Numbered from the stretch's first letter, positions 43,685 through 54,443 are shown. The stretch is DNA of 64,000 nt from Pascua guehoae (GCA_001600415.1 BCJX01000013.1:62001-126000), one strand, 5' to 3'. Translations and numbers: made by a program. The notes: generated by a model not told the origin, from the letters alone.

Positions 43685-44098
43685 TCACTGGCCGACATTG
43701 TGGTTGTGGTTGTCGTCGTTGTCATTGTCATTGCCGCGGCTGCCGTGGTTGTCGTTGTCATTGTCGTTGTCATTGTCGTTGTCGTCACCCCGGCCGCCGG
43801 TTTCCCCGCCGCCTCCGCCACTCTCGTCCAGGTGTCCGTCCAAGAGCCGACCAGTTTCGAAGGTCGAGTATTGCAAACGGAGGTTGCCAAAAGTGGCGGC
43901 ACCGGGACGGGCAGTGTTCTCAACACCAGACNTAGTGGTCGGAGTAGGGCTGGACGGGGTAGTGGAAGCGGAGGTTCCCGGTTCGTTCNTTGTGGTGGCG
44001 GCAGCAACGCTGCTGCCATCGTCGTCCGATGGGATAGGAGTGGCCGAGGTAAGGGAGCCGAATAGGACGAAGACTGTGAGAAGGGAGTAAAGACTCAT
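43685..44098 (-). CDS. Small secreted protein with acidic Asp-Asn tail
   Basis: 137 residues, single exon, start ATG 44098-44096, stop TGA 43687-43685. Signal peptide MSLYSLLTVFVLFGSLTSA, cleavage before TPIPSDDD. A Thr/Ser/Pro-rich region follows (likely O-glycosylated), then Gly-rich sequence and a run of Asp-Asn dipeptides ending in an alternating Asn-His tail (DNHNHNVGQ). Two ambiguous bases (N at 43932 and 43989) leave two residues undefined. The repeat is encoded by ATTGTC/GTTGTC units on the plus strand and could vary in length between strains. Not recognised; metal binding by the His/Asp tail is only a thought. Longer in-frame starts upstream (44215) would bury the signal peptide. Confidence 0.65.
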   Translation of the reverse strand: MSLYSLLTVFVLFGSLTSATPIPSDDDGSSVAAATTXNEPGTSASTTPSSPTPTTXSGVENTARPGAATFGNLRLQYSTFETGRLLDGHLDESGGGGGETGGRGDDNDNDNDNDNDNHGSRGNDNDNDDNHNHNVGQ

Positions 44099-45034
44099 GT
44101 TGGCTGTCGGGTACATTGGTGTAAATGTCACGAGCCGAATGGTGGAGGCTTGGGAACCGAACACAAACCTAACACCGCGACTCCGTCTCGACCTGCAAGA
44201 CGGCGTCGGACTCACGGGATTGACGACCTAGAGGAAGGCGCCGGGGCCAGGGGGTTGCTGCGACACGCACGCGGAGGGGGACGCGGAAGGACAGAAGGAC
44301 GGAGCGGAGACGGAGGTGGCGCCGCGGAGGTGTCGGAGGGAGCAAGTGCCGAGGCAACTGGTTGTCGAGACTAGACTTGTAGTTGCATGGCTTGGAGATA
44401 CAAACTACAGACGGCGCTGAACTAAGTACCTTAGCGAGCGTACGAGCAGGAGCTGCGCGGGGGGATACGGAGTTAGGCCTGGTCTACAAGCGTGGCGCTC
44501 TGGGTCGGCGGTAGAGCCTCTAGTAGTAGCGCCGACATGCACGGGCGACAGTACGGTGTGTGTGCTTCGCGAGGCGTCGTGAAGTGTGTATTGTGTGCTG
44601 TCAAGGCGACGTGCATGATTTCTTGTCGCTTGTTGTCTCGAGTGGCGAACCGAACCATGCGGGTGGCGATCATGACGTCACGTGATTGTCGGTCACGTGA
44701 TTTCAACACCGCGTAGAAACGACTAAGTCGTCCAGATCGTGACAGTTAAGGGTTGGATGTTATCGCCAAAGCAGGGGGGAAGTGGGTGGGGATCGGGTTT
44801 GCTGCCGATGTGCTTGGTGCAGTTGTGAATGTCGAGGTCGGTGGGGTTTGGGGGAACTGAGGTCAGCTCCTTTTATGCTTTTTGGGGGCGCTCTCAACGT
44901 TAGTCAGGATACAGTGGGGCATGGATCGTGGCAGAACAGGGAACGGGACACAACCAGTAAGAGCCAGGGCATCAGACGGGAGCCGTGAGGACGTTGGCTA
45001 TCCTACTTGGCAGGGGCCCGTGTGGTGATACTGT
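44099..45034. other. Intergenic with a CRE/E-box cluster
   Basis: No protein gene supported. Regulatory cluster at 44673-44700 listed separately. Confidence 0.5.
44673..44700. promoter_or_regulatory. Overlapping CRE and two E-boxes
   Basis: TGACGTCA (44673-44680) overlaps TCACGTGA (44678-44685); a second TCACGTGA follows at 44693-44700. The two E-boxes are 15 bp apart and share the extension TCACGTGATT. They lie about 580 bp upstream of the small secreted protein gene. Confidence 0.5.
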
Positions 45035-46042
45035 TCACATGCCAGTGAGACAGTGGGGGACACCGCCGTCGCCGCCGTCATCGCCACCACCTCCGCCATC
45101 GCTGTCATCGCTTTCCTCGCTCTCATCGCGGTCGGCAAGGATACCGTCGGGGTCGTAGTCGTATACCTCCATCTCTTCCGCTGTACCGTCCTCCCGGAGA
45201 TACTGGATCACCCGCGACCGAACAACAGGAAAGGTGCCGTCGTCTCCACCGCGGTGGAAAAAGTCGAGGTCGGGAGGCTCCTTGCCATCGTCAAGTTGGG
45301 CTTCCACAAAGGCAATGTCGGCTGCCTTGGCGCGCCTGCGAGCCATCGCATGAAACTCTTCGTCGAGGTCGTTGTGAAGGTCTAGAAAGAAACTGTCAGC
45401 GAGGCAGTTATGGCGGGGGACAGTCAGCAGAGATTGTGTCCTGCTCACCTGGATCAAAGCCCTCCTTGTCTGCGAGCATTACGGGGCGGCCTTGTTCGTT
45501 GATCTCCCAGTCAAACTGACCATACTCCATACCCTCCCTCTGCTGGATCATGCGGTGAGCGTGGTCGGATGCGCGCGTCTCCATAGCCTTGGTCGGCCTG
45601 GGGACGATTCAGAAGGGAAGGCGGTACCAGAGCCAAATGCGGAGGCGTCGGATGATCAGGTCGCGGAGATATTCGAAATAGAAGGGCCAAAACTACAGTG
45701 TGAGCGAGTACCCCTCAAAATGGGGTCGTTTGACATGCTCACCACAGTGCTCTCGAGCAGTCGAAGGCGTTCAAACTCGCGCTCATCGATGAGGATGACT
45801 TCGGTATCGAGCTTGGTCGGAATCTTGCGGAAACGAACGCTCGAGACAAGGCTCCACGCCCAAACCCCTTCATGGCCTTCGCCTTCGAATATGCGCGGCG
45901 GATTGTCCACGGTTCCGGCAAACCAAATGAGCTTGTTCCTGTCACGGTACGCTAGGTACAGCACCTCGTCGTCGCCGTAGCCGACAGTGCGGTAGCCACT
46001 TTCGTACGGGTTGAGGCTAATGTAAATGACGGTCAGAGACAT
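45035..46042 (-). CDS. Unrecognised protein with acidic C-terminal tail
   Basis: Best model has four exons (45743-46042, 45628-45692, 45449-45597, 45035-45381) and 286 residues. Exon 1 begins MSLTVIYISLNPYESGYRT and contains VLYLAYRDRNKLIWFAGTV; exon 2 is FWPFYFEYLRDLIIRRLRI; exons 3-4 give TRASDHAHRMIQQREGMEYG, DLDEEFHAMARRRAKAADIA and a Glu/Asp/Ser/Gly tail (ESEESDDSDGGGG). The intron between exons 2 and 3 would be only 30 nt; without it exon 2 runs to a stop (RLPF) after 13 more codons. The alternative is two genes. No known family recognised; no signal peptide. An upstream extension of the first frame to 46858 looks non-coding. Confidence 0.6.
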
Positions 46043-47758
46043 GACAAAAGAATGGAAAGAGAAATGCTGAGGCGCAGGGTGCTTTTTGTACCGTTTGCCC
46101 ATCATTGGGACTCGTGCGAGGCAGTGTGTGCATTCCGTCGTGTGCCCCCAGTCGTCGTCGTCGTCGGCCGCATGTGTGTACACACTGGCACACTGCCCGG
46201 TTGTGCCAAAGACTTGTGGTTTGGCGCGGCGCTGCCCAACGGAGGCGCGGCACTGTTGCGTGCGCGGGGTGCATCGCCGCGCCAAGGTACACGCCCTCAC
46301 GGCACACGCACCCATACTGCACCGCCTTGAGGGGGTGGGTGCCAGCCATGACGTTCGCACACCCCGGTCGTCGTCGCGGCAGGGGGGAGGTTGTGGGCGT
46401 CTGTTGGTGCACCAAAGCTCGAGTTGAGTTTCGTTTTGGGTAAGGGGCTCTAGGCCTGCCCCCCCCCCCCCCCTCCCGAGGCCCCCGGGCGTCCTGTCAA
46501 AGTCGAGCCTGCAGAAGAGCGTCCCAGCGACCACAGGCTCAAGACTTATCGCAATTGTTCTGACGCTGCGTGTGTGGTCGGCACACACAAATGTGCACCC
46601 CCACACAGGCACACGGTGGCGCGCGTAGCCCACGCCCGTCCCTCGCCTGCGAAAAACGATGCACTTGTGATGGCTCGTCTTCAACATTGTTCCTGGGGGA
46701 TCACAATGGAGCGTATCTTGTCGTCTTGCTCCCATCACCCTCGACATACGTAACACACGTAGCTGCCTACTTTGACGCCCTGGCGCGCAATATGCAATGG
46801 CGACCAAAACACCGCTTTGGAGTGGCACATGCCATTGCAGGCAAGACCATTCATTCATTCATTCCTCAGCGACATGCGCTGCTGGCACACTGCACACGGC
46901 AGCCAGACCGGGATGATCACGACACCATACATATCCCAGCAACTCGGTCTTGTCTCTTTTTACTACACAGCTCTGCGCCTCGTCCGCTTGATGCACCATG
47001 CGTGTGTGCTCGGTCAATACTCACGCTCTACCACTGACCTCCTGAACACACCCATTCTGCTTGCACACATCCCGCGGTTTCCCTCTCGGCGTTCTCCGCG
47101 CAGTGCGTACCACGCCCACTTTCCCGCCTCGCATACTGGTGTGTGCACACAGTGCTTACCGCAACATGCACGCCGCATGCGCTCGCTTCCCCTTTAGACC
47201 TCTGCCTCGCGACCTGTCAATAGTTTGCCAGCTCCGCGGCGTGCCAGCCCGGCATTTGTGTGGGGGAGGTACCCTTCTTTTGCCTCCCGCGTGCGACGTG
47301 TGTGCGGAGGGGGTTTTTTTTTGTATGCGCCCTGGGTAGGGTTCGACTGCCGTGCTCGAGAGAGTCTTTGTGGTGCCCAGGCCGTCGTCTTGGGCGTCCC
47401 TTGCTCGTCGCTGGCGTGAGAACTGTCTGTCTACCTTCTCGTCGTCCCGTGTTCACGATCTCATTCCCAACACTTCACACGCGCCCCCCCACTTGAATCT
47501 GCCCGGAATATTTGACTCGACCTCTCCCCTCCTATCCCTCTTTTCCCACCTCTCACTTCAAGGACGACCTCAACCAAACGTTCTCTCTCTCGGGTTCATC
47601 CATCTTCATCTTCCCCTTCCCCTCACAACATCTTTTATTTTTAAACCAACCCACTCACCGGCTCGGGGCGCTACTATCTCGCGCGTATCTACTCGTGCTC
47701 CAACCCCCACCGCTCTTCACCGCTTCACCATCTCTGGTCGGCCGACCTCTCGACAATA
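46043..47758. other. Divergent promoter region, no supported gene
   Basis: 1.7 kb between divergent genes. Contains a C-run (about 46459-46473) and, from about 47380 on, a pyrimidine-rich leader typical of the downstream gene. ORFs of up to 155 codons overlap in several frames and are unsupported. Confidence 0.5.
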
Positions 47759-49188
47759 ATGGCAAACGTCGGAGGGGGGGCGCCGGCGCGCAACGTCATA
47801 TACATCTATGTCCAGGATGTCAAACGCGCATTGGCCTCCATGAACATCAAGCTTTCCCCCACCGCCCCGCCAGTTGTCGGCGACGACCTTGACGCGGCCA
47901 AGGTTAAGCTGTTGCGTTGTGTTCAAAATGTGAATGTCGACGTCGCCACCGAGCTCACCAAGTACTTGGTAGACTCAAACACGAGTCTGTGGGGTCTGCA
48001 CGAAGAGGCTGTGGGATTGCTTATTCAGACAGACGAGGTGAGTGGCAACTTGCAACAGTCGAAAAACAAGAAGAATAAGAACAATCTGACGCAACGCAGT
48101 TCTGCTCGTATATTTCCCATATCATGTCGGACGTGGATCCGGGCCCCAGCACTCCCGCCACCACCACTGTTCAGACCGCAAGACCTGCTCCGGAAGCTCA
48201 GCACCGTTCAGAGCACGCAACGGAGTTGATTCAGCGTGGCGGCCCAACCACACCCACACAGGTGGCTGGCAGTACGTCTGGCAGCCGACGACAACGCCAG
48301 GGGGGGTCTGTGGGCTCCATGCCGCCTGGCCATCATTCGAGCAGGGACCCTCTGCATTCGCCCGGCACACTGGAGCGTGGCCCACCCGAGCGTGGCGTCC
48401 AATACCAACAGTCTGCTCAAGACGACCCTTTTGCTCCCGACGCTCCCGAGGTCACCGTCATCGAGGAAGTCGAAGATGCTCCCGCGTCCCCTGCCGCCAT
48501 TGGGTCCGAGAGCCGGGTTACCCAGGGTCTTTCACGGCATGAAGATGCCGAAGACGAGCCTGATCCACGGGGACGTTCGGGCCGCTGTCGCCGCATCGTC
48601 AAGCGCGTGGCCTCAAAGGTCAAGGATATCGTGCGGTCGCGGCGCACGCTCACCCATACTGGCGGCGGCACTGGCGAGGAGCAGACCACTGGCGAAACGG
48701 CGAGAGAGCTGTACGCCCGCCAGCCAGCCGCAAACCCCTGGCCCGTACCTGTACGTATCCCTTGGGCGTGGCGTGTTGTCGGCGAGACTCAAGCTGACGT
48801 GTAGCCCCGGGGGAGCTTTGATGGGCTATGGGACGACTTTTCTGAGTTTTCTAGCAACTTGGCGTGCGCCGTCTGTGGCGCCAGGAACACTCCCGATACG
48901 TCGCACAACCATACCACCGTGACATGCGAAGCGCCATTCCTATCCGCAACAGACTCTGGCGCCCCGGTCCCCGTTCTCGTGCGATGGACGAGGCAGAAAT
49001 CGTTGCCAGTCCTGCATGACCGTGACCTTGCAACGTCTGGCGGACACGTTTGCAACATGTTCAACATGTACGGATATTGCGACGACGCCAACTGCATGTG
49101 GCACCACCTCTGTAGCTGTTGTGGCGGTTGGCACTCTGCCCAGAGGTGCACCACGTACCCCTACACCAGCTTGAAGAATCTGTTGTAG
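47759..49188 (+). CDS. C3H1-type zinc-finger protein with disordered middle
   Basis: Three exons (47759-48037, 48100-48750, 48805-49188), 437 residues. Residues 1-93 form a small helical region (VQDVKRALASMNIKLS, VATELTKYLVDSNTSLWGLH). The middle (about 94-310) is Pro/Ser/Thr/Glu-rich and disordered with a basic patch (RRIVKRVASKVKDIVRSRR). Exon 3 adds a Cys-rich end: CAVCGARN...TVTC, then CNMFNMYGYCDDANCMWH (C-x8-C-x4-C-x2-H, close to CCCH) directly followed by CSCCGGWHSAQRC, a knuckle. Such CCCH-plus-knuckle pairs occur in nucleic-acid-binding proteins, some derived from retroelement Gag. If intron 2 is kept, translation stops at TAG 48802 and the finger is lost. Function not known. Confidence 0.7.
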
Positions 49189-50318
49189 TAGAGTGATAGA
49201 GCGATGCATGAATCGAGCGTATCGCACGCGGGCTGAAATAGCGTCGCGCGACGGCTCGCGCGACGAGACGATACGACGCGCGTGCCCGCGGCGCGCGCGT
49301 GCGCCAAGGCTCGAGTCCCTACAACCCTACAACAGAATCGCTTGTGAAAGTGACCTAGCCGCCGCGGCAGACTGTCACCGTCATCCATGTCGGATTGAAC
49401 TTGGACAAATGCCCTTGTAATGATTATAAGAATCGTGTGAAGCATGTGATTACCCAAGTCCCACCACTCGCTTCACCTTTCGCTCCCATTCACGCACCCG
49501 ACGCACGGCGTATTTGTCCTTGTTCATGCTACACAGCCGCTTACTGAGCACAATCGCGCCGCACTCTGTTTAGTCACTGAAATGTCCAGGTCTATCACGA
49601 TCATCTGTATGGTGGCACGTCACTGCCATAACTGATCTGACCCTGGACGTCGCTGTTGGTGGTAGAGTGTAGCATAACGAGACGCTGAAACCTTTCAGTG
49701 CACCCTACGGAAGTCTATATTTGATCCCGCGTCGAGTACGTGTCAACAGTCGCGTCGGCGCGTCGCGCGCGTCGACCTGTGGCGGTAAATTACAACGCGT
49801 CTCCAGAGAAGATATCGATTAACCATGTTTACATCTCGCATGAATATGCTCTACTCAACCGGATGCAAGCTCTAGATTGGAAGCGTGTAGTACATTGCTA
49901 AAGTATCTCTGTTACAATTTGGAATCTTAAGCATTAAGACATCACAAATGAGTCTGACTCATTCCGCTGAGGCACACCTCTATTGCCGCCTGCTCGTTTT
50001 CCCAACTGCTTTCGGCCGAGCCCCTTCCTCCAATACCTACACGTGTGTTCAAATCAACTGCTAGCCGGCTCGGCGCCAGTATGAGCCGCTCGCCGCGTAC
50101 AAGCTGCTCGCCGTCTTTCTCATCTCCGTCGCGGTGCCTGACCCCTGTGCCTGGTTGTCCAGTTGCCGGTGTCATGTGATGGTGTGACGGTGAAGGTGGT
50201 CTATTTACACCTGTTTAAACCAACGTATCATCCTATCATCCCCGAGTTTGCCACCCTCTCGGACTATAAAAGCACACCAACCGAGGTTGTGACTCTTGCT
50301 TTCTCACCATCGCCCACC
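49189..50318. other. Intergenic with CpG-rich palindromic sequence
   Basis: Dense CGCG sequence at 49240-49310 (inverted GTCGCGCGA...TCGCGCGAC) and again at 49750-49780, with MCB-like ACGCGT near 49796. No gene supported. Confidence 0.5.
50265..50270 (+). promoter_or_regulatory. TATA box
   Basis: TATAAA in GGACTATAAAAGC, 54 bp before the ATG at 50319. Confidence 0.6.
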
Positions 50319-51473
50319 ATGTCCGAGGCCGCACGCCTGATCGAAGGGCTCGAACAAATCCTACCGTCCATCCAAGGTGAGGGCCACACCAATGTGCAAG
50401 GTCTTCAAGAAGCCACTCGACTATGCCGACAACTCGCAAGGGAAATCAGTGGAAAGAGTGGGTTCTGAGATCGTCCTGTTCACGCCACCTGTGTTTGACT
50501 AACGTCCAGCCGCACTAGCTACTCAGCTCGGTGCCACTTCTCTGCCCTCCACGTTGTATCAGCTTCTCTTTGCGCGCCCAGACAATACCAACCTCGAAGT
50601 GTGCATGGTCTTCTTCGGCCTGGCAAACCAGGTCGCCGCTGTGGTACTGACTCTCGTGGAGGGAAATGGTTAGTCTCAGGTCGAGCCGGTGGCACCCAAT
50701 GGCTTATACGACCCCCACTCTCACCGTAACGCCCAGCAACCCGCCCACCACCATCCACGTTGCACCACCCACCCCGCCACCTCACCACCCTTTGGGGGGC
50801 GGGTGTCAATTGCCTATTGTCTACTGGGTCCTAGGCTCGCCCCCCAAACCCCTCCCCCCCCCCGCGCAGGGAGTTGGTGGGTGCGGTCCTCGGGGGGTTG
50901 GGGTTGGAGTTCAAATACTACCGTTCCGAATAGCTGACACTGCAGAGGCGAATATCGACCATTTCTTCCAGGTCGGATACCCAAAAGAGGCTCTGCACAT
51001 GATTTCGCACGACAACCAACTTCCTACCGAACACTTGCACCTATTCTTGGTCAACTTCCACGCAAACCTCATCTCCTCTCTTGTCCCCATTACGAGCAGC
51101 ACCAACCCAGGCGTCCAGGAACTTGGTACTCAAAACAATGTCACGGCTCTGCTAGACATTGCTTCCCGAGCGTACACCCAAGGCGATTGGACCGGCGACG
51201 ACCGCGCCCAGCGTGGTAGACTCGTACAATTTATCTGGATGATCATCATGAACATTGCCCCGAGTAGGTAGTTGACATATACGTGGCGCGATACTGACTG
51301 CAGATCCAAACTTCAATCTCACGCCAAGCCAAGTGGCGTGCATTACTGCTCCTTTCAGACCGTGGATGGGCGAGCTACCAGAGCCCCCGGCGCTGGCCTC
51401 CATGACCGCACAGGAGTGGAACGAGGCGGTTGATATCGACTCTCGTCGACTATTCATGCAGCAACAATCTTAA
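50319..51473 (+). CDS. Unrecognised protein, first of two abutting ORF blocks
   Basis: Four exons (50319-50457, 50510-50668, 50946-51263, 51304-51473) give 261 residues ending ...LFMQQQS. Not recognised. Predicted all-helical: MSEAARLIEGLEQILPS, LEVCMVFFGLANQVAAVVL, ALHMISHDNQLPTEHLHLFL, NVTALLDIASRAYTQGD, RLVQFIWMIIMNIAPNP. Intron 2 (277 nt) is long. The next coding block starts only 17 nt after its stop, too close for a separate promoter, so the two may be one gene joined by a poor-consensus intron (for example GTTGAT at 51429 to AAG at 51490, giving 586 residues). Armadillo/HEAT-like scaffold is a guess from the helix pattern. Confidence 0.65.
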
Positions 51474-51490
51474 ACAATTTTAGCGGCAAG

Positions 51491-52599
51491 ATGGTCCTCG
51501 ACCGGGACACAACTACTGCCCTCGCCAGATTTGTGCAAAGTGGGACAGTGCCCAGTTGGTTTGCCACGGGTTTCCCCACCCGTCAGCAATGTGGCTTTTG
51601 CCTCATGATCTGTCAAAAGCTCGTGACAGATGCCCTAGAGGCGATGATCCACGGTCGTATGCTTGCACAGGCCGAGGGTTTCGAAGAATCCTTCAAAGAA
51701 GCCGCCGACAAAATTCGTGCTGGTACGTAACAATATCGAAACTCTCACCTGCAGCTAATTCATTTAGACAAGGACTCGTCTGAGACGCTCCCACAGGTGC
51801 TCTGCTGCTTGCCTTTCGTACTGATGCCGTGCATGCCCATGGTGTTTATCGCGTCGAATGTTGGGCTGCTCTGCCATTTCGCTACTCCGCCGGAGAACCG
51901 GCCACAGCTTGCCCAAGTTGCCCTTCCTGCGCTTCTCAAGCTCTACCCGTGGCAGGAAAAGTGCGATTCCATTGAAGGATACCAATGGAACGCGTTGACT
52001 GTAACCAGGAGTCTGGTTCAGCAGCGTGAGTTTCCTGTGACCCCCACAAAGTCTGAAGCTAACTGTGAGCCTTGGGCACCGCCACATTTCTGTCCGACTG
52101 GGGCAACGTCACCGTTCTTCTCGGACTTGCCGAGCGTACACCGTCGCCCCGGCTTGCCGAGCTGTGCAGGAGCGTGCTGGCAAACGCCGTGGCGACGTTG
52201 CCAAAGGTGACAGGCGACGGTTCTGACACCAAGGTGAAGACGGCATGGAAAGTCGTCGCCAAGGAACAGGTCGTCTCCGGCATCGCGTCCATGCTGTTAA
52301 CGTCGAACCAACCCGTCACCTTTGTGGAAATGACGCGCGCAATGGAGGTGATGGTCTCCCGCCCCGAAATCAAGGGTGCACTTTCTGAGGCTCTCATGAA
52401 ACCATCGACGGATGGTAGGCGCGGAATTGATGCCTTTGCCGAGCATCTCGCACGACCCCGGTACTCCGACATGACAGAGTGTCGGGCTCAAATGGATGCT
52501 GTGACCCTGGTCCGCAAGATCGGGGGAGAGGTGGCGGATGCCGTCCGTGAAAAGGTTGGAAGCGCAAGCGAGGTCATTCCAGGGGCGCGAGACATTTGA
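51491..52599 (+). CDS. Unrecognised helical protein, second ORF block
   Basis: Three exons (51491-51722, 51768-52025, 52070-52599), 339 residues from MVLDRDTTTALARFVQSG to ASEVIPGARDI. Not recognised. Helical, with CGFCLMICQKLVTDALEAMI, LAQVALPALLKLYPW, WGNVTVLLGLAERTPSPRL, ELCRSVLANAVATLP and VEMTRAMEVMVSRPEIKGA; the spacing of Leu/Ala helices again suggests an ARM-type solenoid. It lacks its own promoter space and is probably the C-terminal part of the preceding gene, but the junction intron has no good donor. Confidence 0.65.
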
Positions 52600-52877
52600 C
52601 GAAACACCTGCTCCTGTAAAGTCTGGCAAGTATGCTTGAGAGTCGTTGATAGAATTCCATACCGAGATGTTACGCCTTCTGGGCACATGGACTACCGTAC
52701 AGTATTGTTGCCCCACATGCCACATCCCTCAGCTTAGTGATGACGTAATGCGTTTCAGCCAACGTCGGCCGGCTCGGCTGATCGGCTGGCGGCGTCAGCA
52801 ACCGATCTGCGGTCAACAACCCAAGCTCACCTCAAATCCATTCCTTGACCCACTCACCGTCACTCATCTACACCTCA

Positions 52878-54443
52878 ATGGCCGACGTGACTGAATCGAC
52901 CGTGGACGTCGAGACTTCCTCAGGCCCCGTGCGCGGCCTGCGGCGATCAGGGTACTGCGCGTTCCTCGGCATCCCGTTCGCCCTACCCCCCGTCGGCGAA
53001 CGACGTTTCGGCCGGCCCGAGCAGGTGCCTGGCTGGACGGAGACGCTGGACGCGACGGCGTTTGGTGCGACGGCGCAGCGTGGAGATCCGGGCGTGACTC
53101 TCATTCCCGAGCCGTCAATACCGGGCGAGAGCACGCTGAATGTGAACGTGTTCACTCCTACAGTGTGTATTTCGGCGCACGATGAACCAAGCGAGGTGCA
53201 GGGCGATGGTGCCACATCTAGTTTACCCCCAAAGCTGCCGGTACTAGTGTGGATCCATGGCGGTGGATTTGTTGCGGGCTCCCCCGCGAGCCCGTGGTAC
53301 GACGGGCGTGCCTTTGCACGCGACGGGGTCGTCACAGTGACGCTCAGCTACCGCCTCGGGTTTGACGGCTTTGGGTGGATCGAAGACGCGCCCGCGAACC
53401 GCGGGTTATTGGATATGCTAGCTGCGCTCGAGTGGGTACAGACCCATATCTCTGCGTTTGGGGGGGATGCGGGCCGTGTGACCATCGGCGGGCAGTCGGC
53501 CGGGGGTGCTGCGGTCCTCGCTCTGCTCGGGATGGAGGCCGCGCAGCACCTCTGCCACGACGCCATCGCACTGTCTCCAGCACTCACGGACATACCCGTG
53601 GATGCCGCCGAGACACTCGGGCGTGCCATTGCGCGCTCTGCCGGTGTCGAGCCGACGCGCGCAGGCTTGGCCACGCTTCCCGAGGACCGCCTGAACACCA
53701 TCGTCAAGAAGACAACGGGCGGTGTCGGGTCTCTCCGCCCTCTGCTCCGCGACGGCCTTCCCCTCGGACCCACGGTGGACGGCATACTCATCCGCCGTCC
53801 GACTTTGGAGTCGCTCCGCTTGGGAGTTGGGAGCGACAAGCCGCTCTTTATCGGCGCAGGGGACGACGAGGTCACGTCGATGGTGGCCAAGGCTGGGTTC
53901 ATCCTCAGCTGGATGCCCCGGAGCTGGTTGTTCCGTTTCGCCAGTGTTTCGCCCGAAGTTGGCGAGGCTTATGTCCTCGCGAACGGAGAAGTGGCCAAGG
54001 CTGGAAACGGCGCGCTCATCGGCCGCCTGGCGACGGATCTCATCTTCCGCAGAGGCGTCCTCGCCACCCTCGATGCCCGGACGGCGTTGAAGTCAGACGT
54101 GGCCCAAGGGGCACCGACATTCGCCTACCGCTTCTCGTACCGCTCCAAGCGACACCAGTACGCAGTGCACTGCATCGATGTGCCTTTCTTCTTCGACTGC
54201 CTCGACTCGGATGTCGGCATGGACTATCTCCTGGGCGACGAGCGGCCGCAGTCACTCGCCGACGAGGTGCACGGCGCGGCTGTCCGGTTCATCAAAGATG
54301 GCGACTCGGGATGGCCTGCATGGACACGGCCGTCGGAGCCAGACATCCCCCACAAGGGCGACCGAGTCGTTCGGATCTTCGATGGCGAGTCCAATGCTAC
54401 GCGGTCACAGGGGTACGAGGAGGTGCGAGCTCTAGTCCCCTGA
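52878..54443 (+). CDS. Type-B carboxylesterase/lipase family protein, intronless
   Basis: Serine hydrolase of the alpha/beta fold, probably cytosolic (no signal peptide), acting on carboxyl esters or carbamates. 521 residues from ATG 52878; the frame is open slightly upstream but without ATG. Motifs in order are the type-B start GPVRGLRRSGYCAFLGIPFA, PPVGERRF, the oxyanion hole WIHGGGFVAGS, GLLDMLAALEWVQTHISAFGG, the nucleophile GQSAGGAA (Ser207), an acid in GAGDDEVTSM (about Glu331) and His431 in AVHCIDVPFFF. The DVPFFFD ending is more like bacterial PnbA-type esterases than secreted fungal lipases. Absence of introns in a gene of 1.6 kb is unusual for this window, though other intronless genes occur. 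Confidence 0.92.
   Translation: MADVTESTVDVETSSGPVRGLRRSGYCAFLGIPFALPPVGERRFGRPEQVPGWTETLDATAFGATAQRGDPGVTLIPEPSIPGESTLNVNVFTPTVCISAHDEPSEVQGDGATSSLPPKLPVLVWIHGGGFVAGSPASPWYDGRAFARDGVVTVTLSYRLGFDGFGWIEDAPANRGLLDMLAALEWVQTHISAFGGDAGRVTIGGQSAGGAAVLALLGMEAAQHLCHDAIALSPALTDIPVDAAETLGRAIARSAGVEPTRAGLATLPEDRLNTIVKKTTGGVGSLRPLLRDGLPLGPTVDGILIRRPTLESLRLGVGSDKPLFIGAGDDEVTSMVAKAGFILSWMPRSWLFRFASVSPEVGEAYVLANGEVAKAGNGALIGRLATDLIFRRGVLATLDARTALKSDVAQGAPTFAYRFSYRSKRHQYAVHCIDVPFFFDCLDSDVGMDYLLGDERPQSLADEVHGAAVRFIKDGDSGWPAWTRPSEPDIPHKGDRVVRIFDGESNATRSQGYEEVRALVP

Noticed and set aside
45743..46858. Upstream extension of the 45035-46042 gene to 46858
   Set aside because: The extra 270 codons are Cys/Arg/His-rich noise across a divergent promoter; the ATG at 46042 starts the coherent sequence.
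47330..47360. GGTTCGACT resembling a tRNA T loop
   Set aside because: Flanking bases cannot form the T stem, and no acceptor or anticodon arm could be drawn.
49240..49330. CG-rich palindromes near GGCTCGAGTCC as a possible tRNA
   Set aside because: The T-loop lacks the TTC consensus and no cloverleaf fits.
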